From: Apiotrichum sp. Y4204
Taxonomy: Eukaryota; Basidiomycota; Tremellomycetes; Trichosporonales; Trichosporonaceae
NCBI GenBank assembly: GCA_025531455.1
Contig: JAMYHL010000038.1
Location: 352,600-416,599 of the forward strand
Direction: 5' to 3'
DNA: 64,000 nucleotides
Shown: piece after piece, positions 48,669 to 60,582 of the stretch
How the letters are laid out: the number at the start of each line of letters is the position of its first letter
Position numbering within the stretch: the first letter of the stretch is position 1
Position numbers and translations under genes: made by a program
The notes under the pieces: generated by a model
What the model saw: the letters and a program-made list of their open reading frames with translations, nothing else
What the model was told of the DNA's origin: nothing
The model's database searches: none

Positions 48669-49387
48669 TTTGTTGTGTTTGAAGGGTAAGGAGAGAGGTG
48701 AGCAGGGGTGAAGTGTATGGGTTCAGACGGGCAGCGGCGGCGGGGGAGACGGCGAGCACGACGAGACTGTGTGCCCTGCAACCTGCATCAGAGACTGCCA
48801 GAGGATACCAGGTGTCCCTCCCCGCCACACCGAGGCCAACGGGAGCAAAAAATTCCCAGGACGAGGAGCTGCGAAAACTCGACTTGGGAAGGAGAAAAGG
48901 GTTCAGACGCCAGGCGTAATCGTGGTCATGGCCTACCCAAATGATGATCCAATCAAAAGCCTTGCTAGTCCTTCGGCGTTAAGACTTTTCTGTAAGCGAA
49001 ACTGTCGGTCGTTTGTTTCCTCTTCATCACACAGGGAGGCAGCACGTGATAAGACCCGACGTCATAGGACGAAACTTTGCAAGTACACTTCATTTGGGAT
49101 GATCTCCTTATCAACACGCTCCACCATCTCCACCTTACGTATTTGATCATGTTGTCCAAGGACGCGACCTCAAAACAAAACCTGTGACGCGCTCCAGTCA
49201 TCCAACGCGTTCTGTGCCTTGTCTAGTCGATAGTCGAATGGCAAGTGTTGTCATGTTCACACTCATCGATCATCGACTTCCTTTCCATCATTATCTCACG
49301 CCTCACATTTATCATCGAACCAGCACAGCCAACGACCGATAATCAATAATACCTTCAGCCGCTGCTTGCTCGGTCACGTCATCAAGC
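48669..49387. promoter_or_regulatory. divergent RPS28/SMC5 intergenic region
   Basis: No gene. It lies between two start codons on opposite strands, so it holds both promoters. On the RPS28 side the leader before the ATG is T/C-rich and A-rich close to the start (CAACAAAATGG context). Confidence 0.5.
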
Positions 49388-52300
49388 ATGCCGCCCAGAG
49401 CGCGGAAGCGCCAAAGTCGTCAACCGGATGACGAGGGAAATGTTGGGTCGTCGCGACGGAAACGTGGTCGTCTCGAGTCCACCCCTTCTGACTCCGAAGG
49501 CCAAGAAAGCGACACTCAAGACCAGCGGTCGCATGGAAAAGGCCGTGCCGTCAATGTCGAAGAACGCGATATGGGTACCACTGGCCATGCCGAATTGTCC
49601 GACAGCCAAGTGCTGATGGAGGATGATGATCAGTCGCCTCAGGAAGAAGAGGACATCGAGGAAGGAGACAACATTGGGGCAGATGTATCATTTCGACCCC
49701 AGCTGGAGCGTGATGAAGACGGGTATGTCTGAGCTTCCTGTTTACCTTCGTGATCTCATGTACAGTTACGTCGTGGGTTCTATCACTCGTATCAAAGTGC
49801 GAAACTTCATGACGTATGACTTGGCCGAAATCCGCCCTGGGCCGCGCCTCAACATGATCGTTGGCCCCAATGGTGCAGGTAAGAGCACCTTTGCTGCAGC
49901 CATTGTCATCGGCCTTTCGTTTCCCCCGGCTGTACGTTCGCAAGTTGCACACAAGAACTGATTCACAGCTTATGGGACGTAACCCGAGCTTGAGGAGTTA
50001 CGTGAAAAGTGACACCGACCGTGCCAACATTGAGATTGAGCTCAAGGCGCCACCTGGAAAACGGAATTATGTGATTTCTCGGGACATTCGAAAGGACAAC
50101 GATCAATCTATTTGGAGACTCAATGGCAGGCCTGTGGTCAAGAAAGATATCGAGAACGTGGTGAAGAAGACACTTGGCATCCAACCAGACAACCTCTGGT
50201 ACGCAACAGCTGACGGTGTAACGATTATACTGACGTGATAGCTGCTTCCTTCCTCAAGACAAAGTGGCCGAATTTTCTAAAATGAATCCGGACATGGTCC
50301 TGCGCGAAACCATGCGCTCAGCAGGTCACAGACAGCTGTCCAAGTGGCATTGCTCGCTGGAGAAATGGAGCAACGAGCTTAAAGACCTGAACAGTGTATG
50401 TCACCATGCTTTGACCTAATGGCTAGTCTAACGTCAGAAACTGAACACTGCCACCTCCGATCGTGACCAACTGCAGCGTCGAGTGAACAACCTTGCCCCT
50501 GATATTGATAATTACAACCGCCGTCGTGAGCTCGAAAAGGAGGTTCGTGTTTTGTACATTGTCCGTCACAGGTGCGCCAGCTCACAATGTTCACAGGAAA
50601 AAGTGGTCAAGATGGCTGCGTATGCTGTCAAGCATAGAGAATCTGTTGCACAACAGAAAGATATCAAGAAAGCCATTACGGACCTAAATGAAAAGAACCA
50701 ACTTCTTCAACACAAGCTGAAACCTGTGGCGGCTCTGAAAAAGTTTGTAGTATCTCATTTGTCGACTGACAGGAAGAGCGCAGGATAGGTATCAGATGGA
50801 AGAGGCAAGAAAGCTCGACACCGTGACTCAGGCGGCAAGGAATTGTCAAAAGGACATGCGCTCCGCCATGGACCTGGCGAACGAAGCAGTACGTTATTTG
50901 AGTACTAAAGGATATTAACCTTCACCAGGCCCAGAAGGCTAACGAGCTACGTGGGCAATTGGACTCAGTGCATGTTGAAAAGAAACGTCGCATGAAAACC
51001 ATTGCGCGTATACAGCAGCAAATTCAAAAACTAGAAGAGACTGTCAACGCACCGGAGATTGACCTGGAAGCAGATTTGCGAGCCACGAAGGATAAGCAGG
51101 TAAGCCGCCCGTTGTTGTTTGACTGCTAACACACAGCAAAACCAATTCAGAGAGACGAGCCGGCTAAAGGCCGAAGTGGACGAACAGACTACCAAAGTGC
51201 AGACGCTCGAAGCGAAAACACAGCGTCTGCACCAAGAGATTGATCACCGTAACACCAAGTTCGTCCTAGCACAATGCCATACTAATCCATACAGGAAGGC
51301 ACAGCTCAGCGACGCTGCGAATCAACGCCGTGCCCAAGCGTTCCGTCTCGACTCGTCTATTCAGTTCGCTACAGAATACATCGAACAGCATCCTTTGGAA
51401 TTTTCAGCAAAAGTCCACCTACCGCCTATGATCTCAGTCGGCATGAAAGATAAGAAGTTTGCGACTGTCGTGGAGGGCTTGACCACCATTGCCCACCGAA
51501 AGGTAATTCGTTGTTTCGCGCATCACTCACGCCAGACATTCATCTGTGAAAACCAGCATGATTATGGGAAGCTCGCCGCGCTCAATAATAAGCAGGTTGA
51601 GGTGGAGGGCAAGCGAATTACTGTTCGCTTGCATCTCGCAACAGTGGAAGTGACGGAGCAGTCAGTCAATCCTCGCCGTCCCTGCTCCGATGAGCAGTTG
51701 ACTCAACTCGGCTTCGACGGGTTTGCCATTGATTATGTCGATGCTGAGCCGGCGGTGATTGCGTACCTCTCGCAATATGCTGGATTGCACAGCGCCGTGA
51801 GTGGATTATTAAATGTCCAGATACTTACCTTAGGCTGTCACTCTTCGCCCATCGGAGAACATCAAGTCTAAGGACGTTTTAGATAGTGGAATCACCCGGT
51901 GGCACACATCCACGGACAGCATACGCGCAGTGAGATCTCAGTATGGTGAACGTCAATGGGTTACTACTTCCAAAGGAGCCATTCCCGCCAAAGCCTTCAA
52001 TTCTTCAGGTATGATCCAATGCAAGTGTTTTATCTCACGACAGTCGACGAGGACGCCATCAGGAGACTAGACGAAGAGGTTGCCGATCTCAAACGCCAAC
52101 TTAGGGATATTGAACAACCGCTCGGAACTAACAAGGCAAAGTTGAGCGATCTCAAGGACTCGTGTACACGAAGCACCCAAGAGATGAACCGAATCAAAAC
52201 CCAGTTGAAGGAGCTTCAAGCAAGGGCCAATCAACGTTTAGTGGCCCAACGCGACCTCCGTAAGTCGCCCAGTCACGTAGACTTGGATATCCTAACGTCT

Positions 52301-53659
52301 GTTCAGGGTCTGCCAAGAGGCAACTCGAGGAACAGCAAAACAAGCCAGATCCCGAGAGAGCAACTGATGGCTTGAAGGCCGCGGTTCTCAAATCCATTCG
52401 AGAGCGAAGAGCAGGTCTCAGGGAATTTACTGTACGTTCATCAGTTGATCATATTTGAGCAGACGTTTACTTTCTCCCAGAACGCCTGTCGCGGCACTAT
52501 GGGCGCACTCGCCAAAGTTTCCATTCAGACTGTCAACGTGGCTCAATGTGCCGCCAACATGACCGAAGTGAAGACGATTGAAGAAGCTGGAGCGGCGTTG
52601 TCTGACAAAATCCGCACCGAACTAAACAACTGTATGGCCTTGGTCTGGTCATCACTGACATCACAGTGAAACCCATCAATGATGAGTGGAGCCCTCTCTG
52701 TATGAGGTCCAAAGAGGTTCTGCGGAAACTGCACGCACAGCTGGAAGACGACGAGAAACCGGTTTTCTTTGATGGGCAGAAAGTACGTGGTGTGGTGGAT
52801 CATGGTAATGGGGCTGATAGGTAGACTCCTGCGGACGAACTCAGGAATCGGCTTGCTGCTGTGCAAGCCAAGATCGAGTCGTCTGTTGGTGTTAGTGACG
52901 CGGCCGTGGAACTCTACAACAATGCCAATCGCCAGGTGAGCTTGTCGCAGTTTTTAACAAGGATCTCACATCAGCTTGGTGCGAGGACGAGCGAGGTCAA
53001 GAATTTGCAAGCCTCAAAAATGAAGACCGAGCAACAAATGACCGAAATCCGTGCTCTATTCGACCCAGCCTTGGATGCGTTGGTTGAGGAGGCCAGCGCC
53101 AAGTTTGGTGAAGCTTTCAGTCGCATCAATTGCGTTGGCCAACTGCAAGTGGACCGCACTGGCGAATTGCGGGATTGGGGAATAAAGATTCTCGTCGCGT
53201 TCGGGGATGGAGGGCTGCAAACCCTCGACCCGCGTACCCAATCGGGAGGTGTAAGTAACATGAAGAATTTCCTGCAACATTGTGGTATCACTCAAGCTCA
53301 CATATCTCCAGGAACGCTCGCTTACAACTGTGACGTATCTACTGAGTTTGGCGACCATGTCGCGCATGCCCTTTTGTCTCGTCGACGAGATCAATCAGGG
53401 TATGGACGCCCAGCGCGAACGCCAAGTTCACGATTCGATGGTGCGGATCACCTGCGAGGAAGACAATGTGGGTCAATACTTTGTTATCACGCCCAAGCTC
53501 CTCACTGGCCTCAACTATCATCGGAACATGAAGGTGCTGGTTGTCAACAGCGGTCCATTCATCCCTGCGCCCAGCCGTAACCTCCCAAGCTTTGGGTCTC
53601 TTAGCACGTGGCTGGACAAGTACACCGAGCATACCCAACAACAAGGTATCCCAGCTTAG
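49388..53659 (+). CDS. SMC5: SMC5, ATPase subunit of the Smc5/6 complex
   Basis: Nineteen exons (49388..49722, 49766..49931, 49969..50198, 50242..50395, 50438..50542, 50597..50742, 50777..50888, 50929..51099, 51137..51258, 51295..51502, 51536..51796, 51834..52008, 52044..52259, 52307..52431, 52481..52631, 52667..52782, 52825..52935, 52975..53250, 53312..53659) give 1,175 residues. Smc5/6 acts in recombination, replication restart and silencing of foreign DNA. An acidic, basic-patched N-terminus (about 110 residues) precedes RIKVRNFMTYD and the Walker A GPNGAGKS. Next come FLPQDKVAEFSKM (SMC5-specific), a long coiled coil, a hinge (ENQHDYGKLAALNN region), a second coil, the signature SGGERS and Walker B FCLVDEINQGMD. 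Several donors are GTTCGT or GTTTGT rather than GTRWGT. The junction 50742/50777 is the least certain. The intron 50543-50596 has no stop and keeps frame. Confidence 0.92.
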
Positions 53660-53729
53660 CTGTGCTTTGTTTATCACAGTCTGTCTATAGTTGTATCATG
53701 ACGCGCATTGTGCATTCATATCTCATCCT

Positions 53730-56700
53730 CTATCGCACAGCAACGGTGACAGACGGCGAAAAGCAGACGGTGGGTGGCTGCAGCAGAGCCACAGTAGTCA
53801 CTTCCTCGGCTGCTGCACGGAACGAGTAGGTCCCCGAAGCGAGGAGTACCGCACCCACGGAATGTGTGGCACGTTCCCCAGGCGCCAGTGTTGGAAGAGT
53901 TGTGCACAGCACGCCGTCAAACGCCACGGTCTTGGGTACAGGTGTCGGTGCAGCGGGTAATGAGCTGATCCGACGGGGTGCCGGGGCGGGTGCAGGCATA
54001 CTCCACGAGGATCCGACTGATGAGGTCGGCAGAGCCTCGAGACGGACGTACGGCTTGAGAGGCCGTTCTGATCATCAGTGACAGGACAACGGCTATGGCG
54101 AGGGATATTACTCACCAAGGTTGTTGCAGACGGTGATGTGGAGGTCGATAAAGTCCGTGGGATGGAGGTCTTCGTCGCGGCCTTTGACCGCGAGCTCCAC
54201 TCGTAGTTCGCCAAGGCGGAAGCCGTCAAGTTGAGCGGGAGACAGGTGTTGGTCAGCAAGGCTGAGGTGTCCACTGCGGAGACTGTTTGGGTCGCGCCAG
54301 GTGACGGCGACGAGACTGAACAGCTTCTCTCGGGTCCAGAACAGCTCGCGAGTGCGCGCCACCTCGTCGGGCGACTTTTTCGTCTTGTCCACTGTGAATT
54401 GGCGCCCAGATGGGAGTGGAACTGGGCGCGTCCGCTCTTCTAGAGGAAGCGCTTGTCGAGGTAGCGGAAGTACAAGGCGCTCCGTCGCTCCAGGAGGCAC
54501 AAGACGCGTCACACCTGCTCCAGAGTCGTCATTGGCGTTGAGTGCAACCTCGAACGGGGTGCTGAAGACGTTGCGGATATTAACGCAAAAAAGAACCTTT
54601 CCTTCACCATTGTCAAGCACTGTGCGCAGTTCATCGTCCGCTGATTTGGCAAACTGGCTGCCCGACACCATACTAGAGTTTGCAGCTTTTTCCGGCGTAA
54701 GTCGATCCTCCCTTTCATCCCCCTTGCCATTTGGCACCAAAAGTCGGGTTGCTCCGTCTGGGCGCAAAGACACAATGTCCAGGCCGTAGCACTCGAGGGT
54801 GTGATAAACTGTGAATAGTATGGGGAAGGTCAATTGGCGGGTGTGGAATGTGTCGGTCGTCCGGTTGACGTAGCCATAGTCGATCCGGATTAGTGCATCC
54901 GTGCAACCGACCTTGCCAAGACACTGGACGTTGATGGTGGCCCGTCCACCGGCCGGGATGGAGAGATCGGTACTGTTGTCCCACTCGAACACTGGTCGGT
55001 GAACTGAGTCGTGGTCCAACTCGTAAGCCTTCTCCGGAGAGACTTCGCCCTCAGCCAAGATATGGTGAGCCTCGCGTGAGACAGAGTCTTCGAAAGAAAG
55101 TTTGACGAAGTCCACTGGAACCTTAGAGGTGTTTTCGAGCGTGATTCGTATGGTGGAGCTACACATATCAGCACAAATCGTGGGTGGAGGCCTTGACTTA
55201 CGTCTCGCCATTATACAGCATTATCGTCCCATGACTGAGAGTAGTTTTTTTGATCCAGAGAAGCGGCTGCTCCTCAACGACCGTGCACTCGAGCCAGCGG
55301 TGGTTGTCAGAAGTCGTTTCGGGTACTATGGCGGACTGGCGAGCCTCCAAGCCCTGACGCTTAGTCTTCATCACCTCAGCCTGCAGACGCGAGCGATGCT
55401 TGGAGTCTCGTTTCTGCTCAGCAGAATCGATGACTGGAATCAAGAACTCGGCCGATGAGCCGTCCATGAGACGAACGTTGACACCGCGGATCTGCAGACT
55501 GCCAGCATTAGGTGCGTGGCCCGTAACGCGAACCGTCTGCACAGACAATGCGGGGAGTATCAGCGGCAGTGGCGAGGTAACAAATGGTGCGCCAGTCGTT
55601 CTGTCATCAGTATCACTTCTTTGGGGTACGACCCACAGAAGAGACAAATCTTGGATCTCCAGATCAAAGGCGAATACGTTCTGCAAGGTGACAAACACAT
55701 CCACCTGCTCGTTGGCGACCAGTACTGTTTTTCCGACCTCGGGCGCCTTGACTCTCGGGTTGTAAAGGAATGGATCTTTGCGACCTTGCTCTGTGCTACC
55801 GGCAAGTTCGACACGTGAACGTTCGGTGGGAAGGCGCGATGGCGGGAGTGACGCAACCTCAACGCTGAGCACCACACGTCCAGGTAGCCACCATGGAATC
55901 CCGTCGAACTCTATCGCCCGCCGGCGGATGGTGTTCATCGACTGTGGATAGAGCTTCGCCAAATAATTTTGGTTGGCAGCGGAGAGATAACCATGCAGAT
56001 TATTCAATGCCGAAACGCACAGACGAACGACACCAGGATGATCTGCGAGTTAGGAATGTTACCACTGGCTTACTCACCTGGAAGCGCTTCCGCAACGGCA
56101 ATCGCCTCCTTAACTACCTCTACTTGCATCTCAAGCCAGCCAAATCGTGGGTCTGTCACCTCCTTCGTCCCCTGAGTAATAGTTGGGCTCCGATCGTTGT
56201 TGAAGTCAACGAGCTTGATGCCAAATGCTGTGCAAACTTGGTCGACAAGAGCCAGCACACTGCTATTACCGCCGGTCATTTCTCTCCGATGAATCGCCAC
56301 GCCCTGATTTGCTGAACCGAATGTTGTTGATATCGCACTCTCAGTCTTCGAGGTTAAGCGCTGACTCTCCTCCCTACCCTCGGATACTAGATTAGCAAGA
56401 AGCTTGACCACTTGGCGTGTTGCAGAGGCTGCTTTGCGCTCCATATCCAGCCAGCGGGCCAACCACACAACTTCCACAAGGACGGACAGCTGCTCTGCCT
56501 TGGTCATCGCGCGACGGTACGGACCAAGTGCAGCCTCAGCATGTCCGAGAACTGAACTGCGAGTTAGCTGGCTCTGGATAGCAAGCTGGTTGAGCTGAAT
56601 TCGCCTCTTGTGGCTCTGGGCGAGGTCGAAGCCCTCATCCCCCAGCGGGGGGAATGAACGAGGAAAAGTGTGAGTGATAAGTGATGACAGGGCGATGGAT

Positions 56701-58504
56701 CCCCATCCTCCTGCGGCGAAAATGAGAAGGACAAAATGGCTGATGCGGAGGCACAGGGAGGCGTACAGGTGTGCCAGGAGTCCTTCCCCTGATCCGACGC
56801 TCGTAGGGTTCGGTGCGGCCACGGGACTGGTCGAAATCGGTGGTGCACTCTGACCCGCAGCCTGTGGAGCTGGAGCAAGAATCACCGGTGGGAAGGGAAG
56901 TGGTGCGCGACACAGACACGCAAGTGAAGAGAGGTAATGTGTGAGAATTTCGACCGGTATAGGCGATATGTTGAAGGGCGTGGAGAGTGTCTGCGGTCAG
57001 CGCTGGTCCAGCTTATGACTTACGGATCCGTCACGAGCCTCCCATGCCTCGCCAACTCCAGCTACTGCGCGTCCTTCTCTGGCCAAAGCTTCCCACAGGA
57101 CATCACCAACAGTACGACACCGTTCTGCTCCTTCATCGTAGCACTTGATAGCGTCAGAGTACATGCCGGTGAGGAGGTACATGTCACCAAGCAGCTTGAG
57201 GAGGCGACCGCCAGCGATTCCAGCCAGGGGAGCCGAGGTGTACTTCGCGATACCGCTATTGAGAAGAGACGAAGCGATACCCGGCGAGGGGCCAGTGCCA
57301 GAGGTCGACCTGCCGATTAGCGCCGCTGATCGGCGGAAAGGATTCGACGAGAGCGAAGGCGTCGACACTTGGGCAATGGATTGAGACTGTATGGGAGGCG
57401 CTGAGGGAGCTTGGACAGACGTGGGCCGGCCACCCGGGGTAAGAGCGCGGGTTACCTGCGCTCCCATTGTCGCCGACGGAACGGCTGGCAGTGAATTTGA
57501 GTGCACCAGCCCTGGAGATCGAACCGCAGGGGAATCAGTCTTGATGCGTAATGGGTCCACTGCCATAGGAGCAGGAGAGGCGGCGGGCGATACTCCAGGT
57601 AGAGTTGCAGAGAGGGATGGAAGCAGGGTTCCTGACAAAGTCTTCAGTCCATTGGGAGACTCGAGCGAGGCCGCCTGCTGTCAGCGACAACGCTCGCGAT
57701 TTGAGAGCTCACCAGTTCACCTAGTTCACCAAAAACTTGGCCAACAACATCTCCAAGAAGCCGCTGCACCCATCCTTCGGCACCATCTAATGGTGCGCGA
57801 CACACAACGTCGTCCCCTGTCGGCGATCCCAACTTCGGGGCGGTCCCTGTGACTGGAGACCTCAGTGCGGAGCCAAGAGTCAATGGATTCTGTGGAACCA
57901 GAACCAGGCGCTTCACCAAGGGAAAAGCAGCAGTTGGGGGTAAAAGTGCAGAAAGCGACTGCGAGAACGCTTGAGACCAGACGTCGTTACTTGTCGCCTG
58001 AGTGGCCGTTTTGGGCGACTTTGCTCCCACAGCATAGCCTTCCACCGGCGTGTCATCAACTGCGATGCCGATGACGACGAGGGGGAACGCGGACATGCGC
58101 AGCAAGCTAAGCGGATAGAGATGTTTGGCTGGGGGCTGGGAGGGATAGGCGAGGTGGACATGGTTGGCGTTTGCGGCGCGTGAAATGGAGCCCCCAGATG
58201 AGGCGGGGTGGAAGCGGGTCCGCGGGCCTTCGTTGGGTGGTGACCCTCGTCGATGGCCAGTCGTCGCAGCAGGTCCGAATTGAATCTCATCCCCGCGCAG
58301 CATTTGGACGCGTCGGAATAGGTTCCTCCATCCTTCGTAAAGCTCCTCCGTTAGGGGCGGTGGCACGGGTGTGTTGTCGTCTACGGCAACGACTGATGCG
58401 CCGACAAGTGAGTCGGGGTGGTGGACCGGTATGAGCAGGACCTGGAGACGCCCAAGCGCAAGCGGGTCCGCAAGCGGGTTAAGCGGCGCGAACGCCGAGC
58501 TCAT
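53730..58504 (-). CDS. TRS120: Trs120/TRAPPC9 subunit of TRAPP II
   Basis: Complement of exons 58504..57713, 57674..57024, 56990..56078, 56042..55202, 55158..54116 and 54067..53730 gives 1,525 residues. Trs120 turns the TRAPP core into the Ypt31/Rab11 exchange factor at the late Golgi. Evidence: the N-terminal block (LQVLLIPVHHPDSL, then KHLYPLSLLRMSAFPLVVIG), VQRLLGDVVGQVFGELGEL, a Ser/Pro insertion (about 290-370), RLLKLLGDMYLLTGMYSDAI as a TPR-like helix pair, a helical middle, and beta-rich C-terminal domains resembling immunoglobulin-like repeats (TLQNVFAFDLEIQDLSLLW, ITLENTSKVPVDFVKLSFED). Introns are 33-48 nt. It ends tail to tail with SMC5 with only 70 nt between stop codons, so the two 3' UTRs must overlap or be very short. 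Confidence 0.93.
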
Positions 58505-59260
58505 GGTTGGGAGGGCGAGCTGGAGGAGAGAGTAGTGATGTGTAAAGAGTGAGGAAACGCAATGGACACCAGAGTGTCGGTGTTCCAAACGACTGCTAGC
58601 CCAATGTTCTTGATTGACGGACTGACGTACTGCCAGAGTTGTGTGGGTTGTCGTGTCGCGTCAGGATGGGTGGTGGTTTCAGAGTGGCCGGGTGGCCGAT
58701 CGACACTTAAAACGTGGAATACACGTAATAGGCTCGTGAAGGCCGCGTGCTATTGAACTAGACGCCGATCTCAGTTCAATAGCCTACCATACGGGATATA
58801 ATATATGCGGGGGTATACGGAATGTACAAAGATGTGCAGGCGGCCCCTCTTTGCCCTCGCCTGAATTCAATCGCCGTCACCGCAGTTCAATCGCCGGGCC
58901 CACTCATCACTCATCACTCGGCATGCTCAGCATGATATGCTCAGTAACAATTCCGAAACAGTCCTGTTGAGGCTGGCCAAAGCGACGTGGACAACCCCAC
59001 AACAACCTAAACGGCTTGGTGAAGACAGGTGCTAGGATGGTGGTCCTGTTGTCATTCGGCATAGAGGGTACATCAGACTCCCTTGGGTTTACATAACGAT
59101 GCACGCTCCACGGCCCGACGGCTGCTGAGGAGCATCACTCTCATCGGTCCTAGTCGCCATAAGCCAAGCCCTCTCCCTTATCGGAGGCTAGCCCGTCGCA
59201 TGCACCGCATGCACGCACAATGACCTGGGCGGGTGCCGGTCCAGCGGGCGGCGAGTGGCC
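58505..59260. other. TRS120 promoter and flank, no gene seen
   Basis: Short A/T-rich part at about 58780-58830 with TATA-like ATATAATATATG. No coding frame or RNA gene is supported. Confidence 0.45.
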
Positions 59261-59582
59261 TTACTTCTTGTCGGCCGTGCCGGTGGGCTTGACCTCGAAC
59301 ATGTTCGGGTTGCCGTCGACGGGCTCGTGCGGGCAGTCACAGCGGTCCTCCTTGGGGACGCCGTCGAGGGCCTGTTGTCAGATACGACGATGGGCAGGCG
59401 GGACGGGACCTCAGGCCAGAGCTTGCGAACCCTGGTCTCTGTAAGCCAACCGCCGCGTCAACGTACAGCCTCGATGTGGTTGCCTATTCATTAGCATCAG
59501 CACCGCACCCTCGGCCAAGTTGCTCACCACAGCCCCACCAGGTGGGCTTTCCGTCGTTAGGGCAGGAGACACGGCGGCACAT
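59261..59582 (-). CDS. small conserved cysteine (zinc-ribbon-like) protein
   Basis: Complement of exons 59582..59528, 59483..59467 and 59371..59261 gives 60 residues. The 17-nt middle exon encodes only NHIEA plus part of a glycine, but it is needed to complete the pattern MCRRVSCPNDGKPTWWGCGNHIEAAL, written here in pieces: MCRRVSCPNDGKPTW, WGCGNHIEA, LDGVPKEDRCDC. Short proteins of the form MC(x)4C(x)nKPTWxGCG(x)HI(x)nGVP(x)nRCxC occur widely in fungi, plants and bacteria. The cysteine pairs suggest one zinc site. I know no experimentally assigned function. The end (VKPTGTADKK) is polar. Confidence 0.8.
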
Positions 59583-60582
59583 TGTGATGATGAAGAATAA
59601 AACAGACGGTAGAGGGTGATTGTCAAAACGTCAGATGCGAGGGAGAACTCTGAGATGTGTGCCCAACTTTATATCTGTCTCGTGCATACCGTTGCGTGTT
59701 CATCTGTCCATTTCTCCCGATCTCCTGGCTTCCCCTCTCAAACAGCAGCCCCAGTGTTGGAGCAGTGATGCGGTAAAGGGAGCGCAAACGCCACCCGGCG
59801 ATTGAGAAGCATGAGATGAGAAGAGCCCCGCCTCCCGGCCTCCTGACATTCTGGCCGATCTCAAAAGAACCAGGAGGCCAGGATCAAGAGCCAGGGAGGG
59901 AGTGGGGTGTTCTGTTGTTCGGAATCATGGAATCATGACGTCATGACGTAGCTGCAATGCACATGGCGGCGTTTTCACAAGCTTCCAGCTTCCAGGAGGC
60001 CTCCACTCCTGTGCCCAGGCGCCCGAGCACAAGGCCGTGCCATTCGCGACTAACGGCGGGTTGCGGATACCAGATCTCCCAGTTCAAACATACCGGAATC
60101 CATATCGATGGCGATGCTCTTCGTCTTTTCAGCCTCGTCAATCTCTTTGCCGTGCCGATCTTGCAGAGCAGTAGTTGCACTGGCCGTCGACATGATCTTG
60201 TCCGTGTGCATAAAATGGACCGCAGTTGAATCTAACGGTTAGGTATCACTGCTGCTCATATCTTACCCTGGCCGCGCTAGCGTGTTTGTCATAAAGCCAC
60301 TGCAAGAAAACTGCTTTTCGCAGCCGGGGATGAAGTACTATTCCATCCTCGAGCGCGATATCAACGGGCTGCTGTGCTCGCTCAACATGCTCTTTACGGC
60401 CGGCGCGTCTGACCCTTCGCACTGATCTTGCTGCTCTGCATTCGCCGTGAGAGCGCAGACGCCGACCGCTGACAATGCGACGCCTCCTACTGAACACTTC
60501 TCCTGATCGCAATCCCACGGACCTCATGAGCTCCTCATCCTCCCATCCATCAATGCAATATCTTGGCTGTACATACAACAAT
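59583..60582. other. intergenic, no gene seen
   Basis: About 1 kb between two minus-strand genes: promoter of the small cysteine protein and 3' flank of the secreted nuclease-like gene. Nothing else is supported. Confidence 0.45.
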
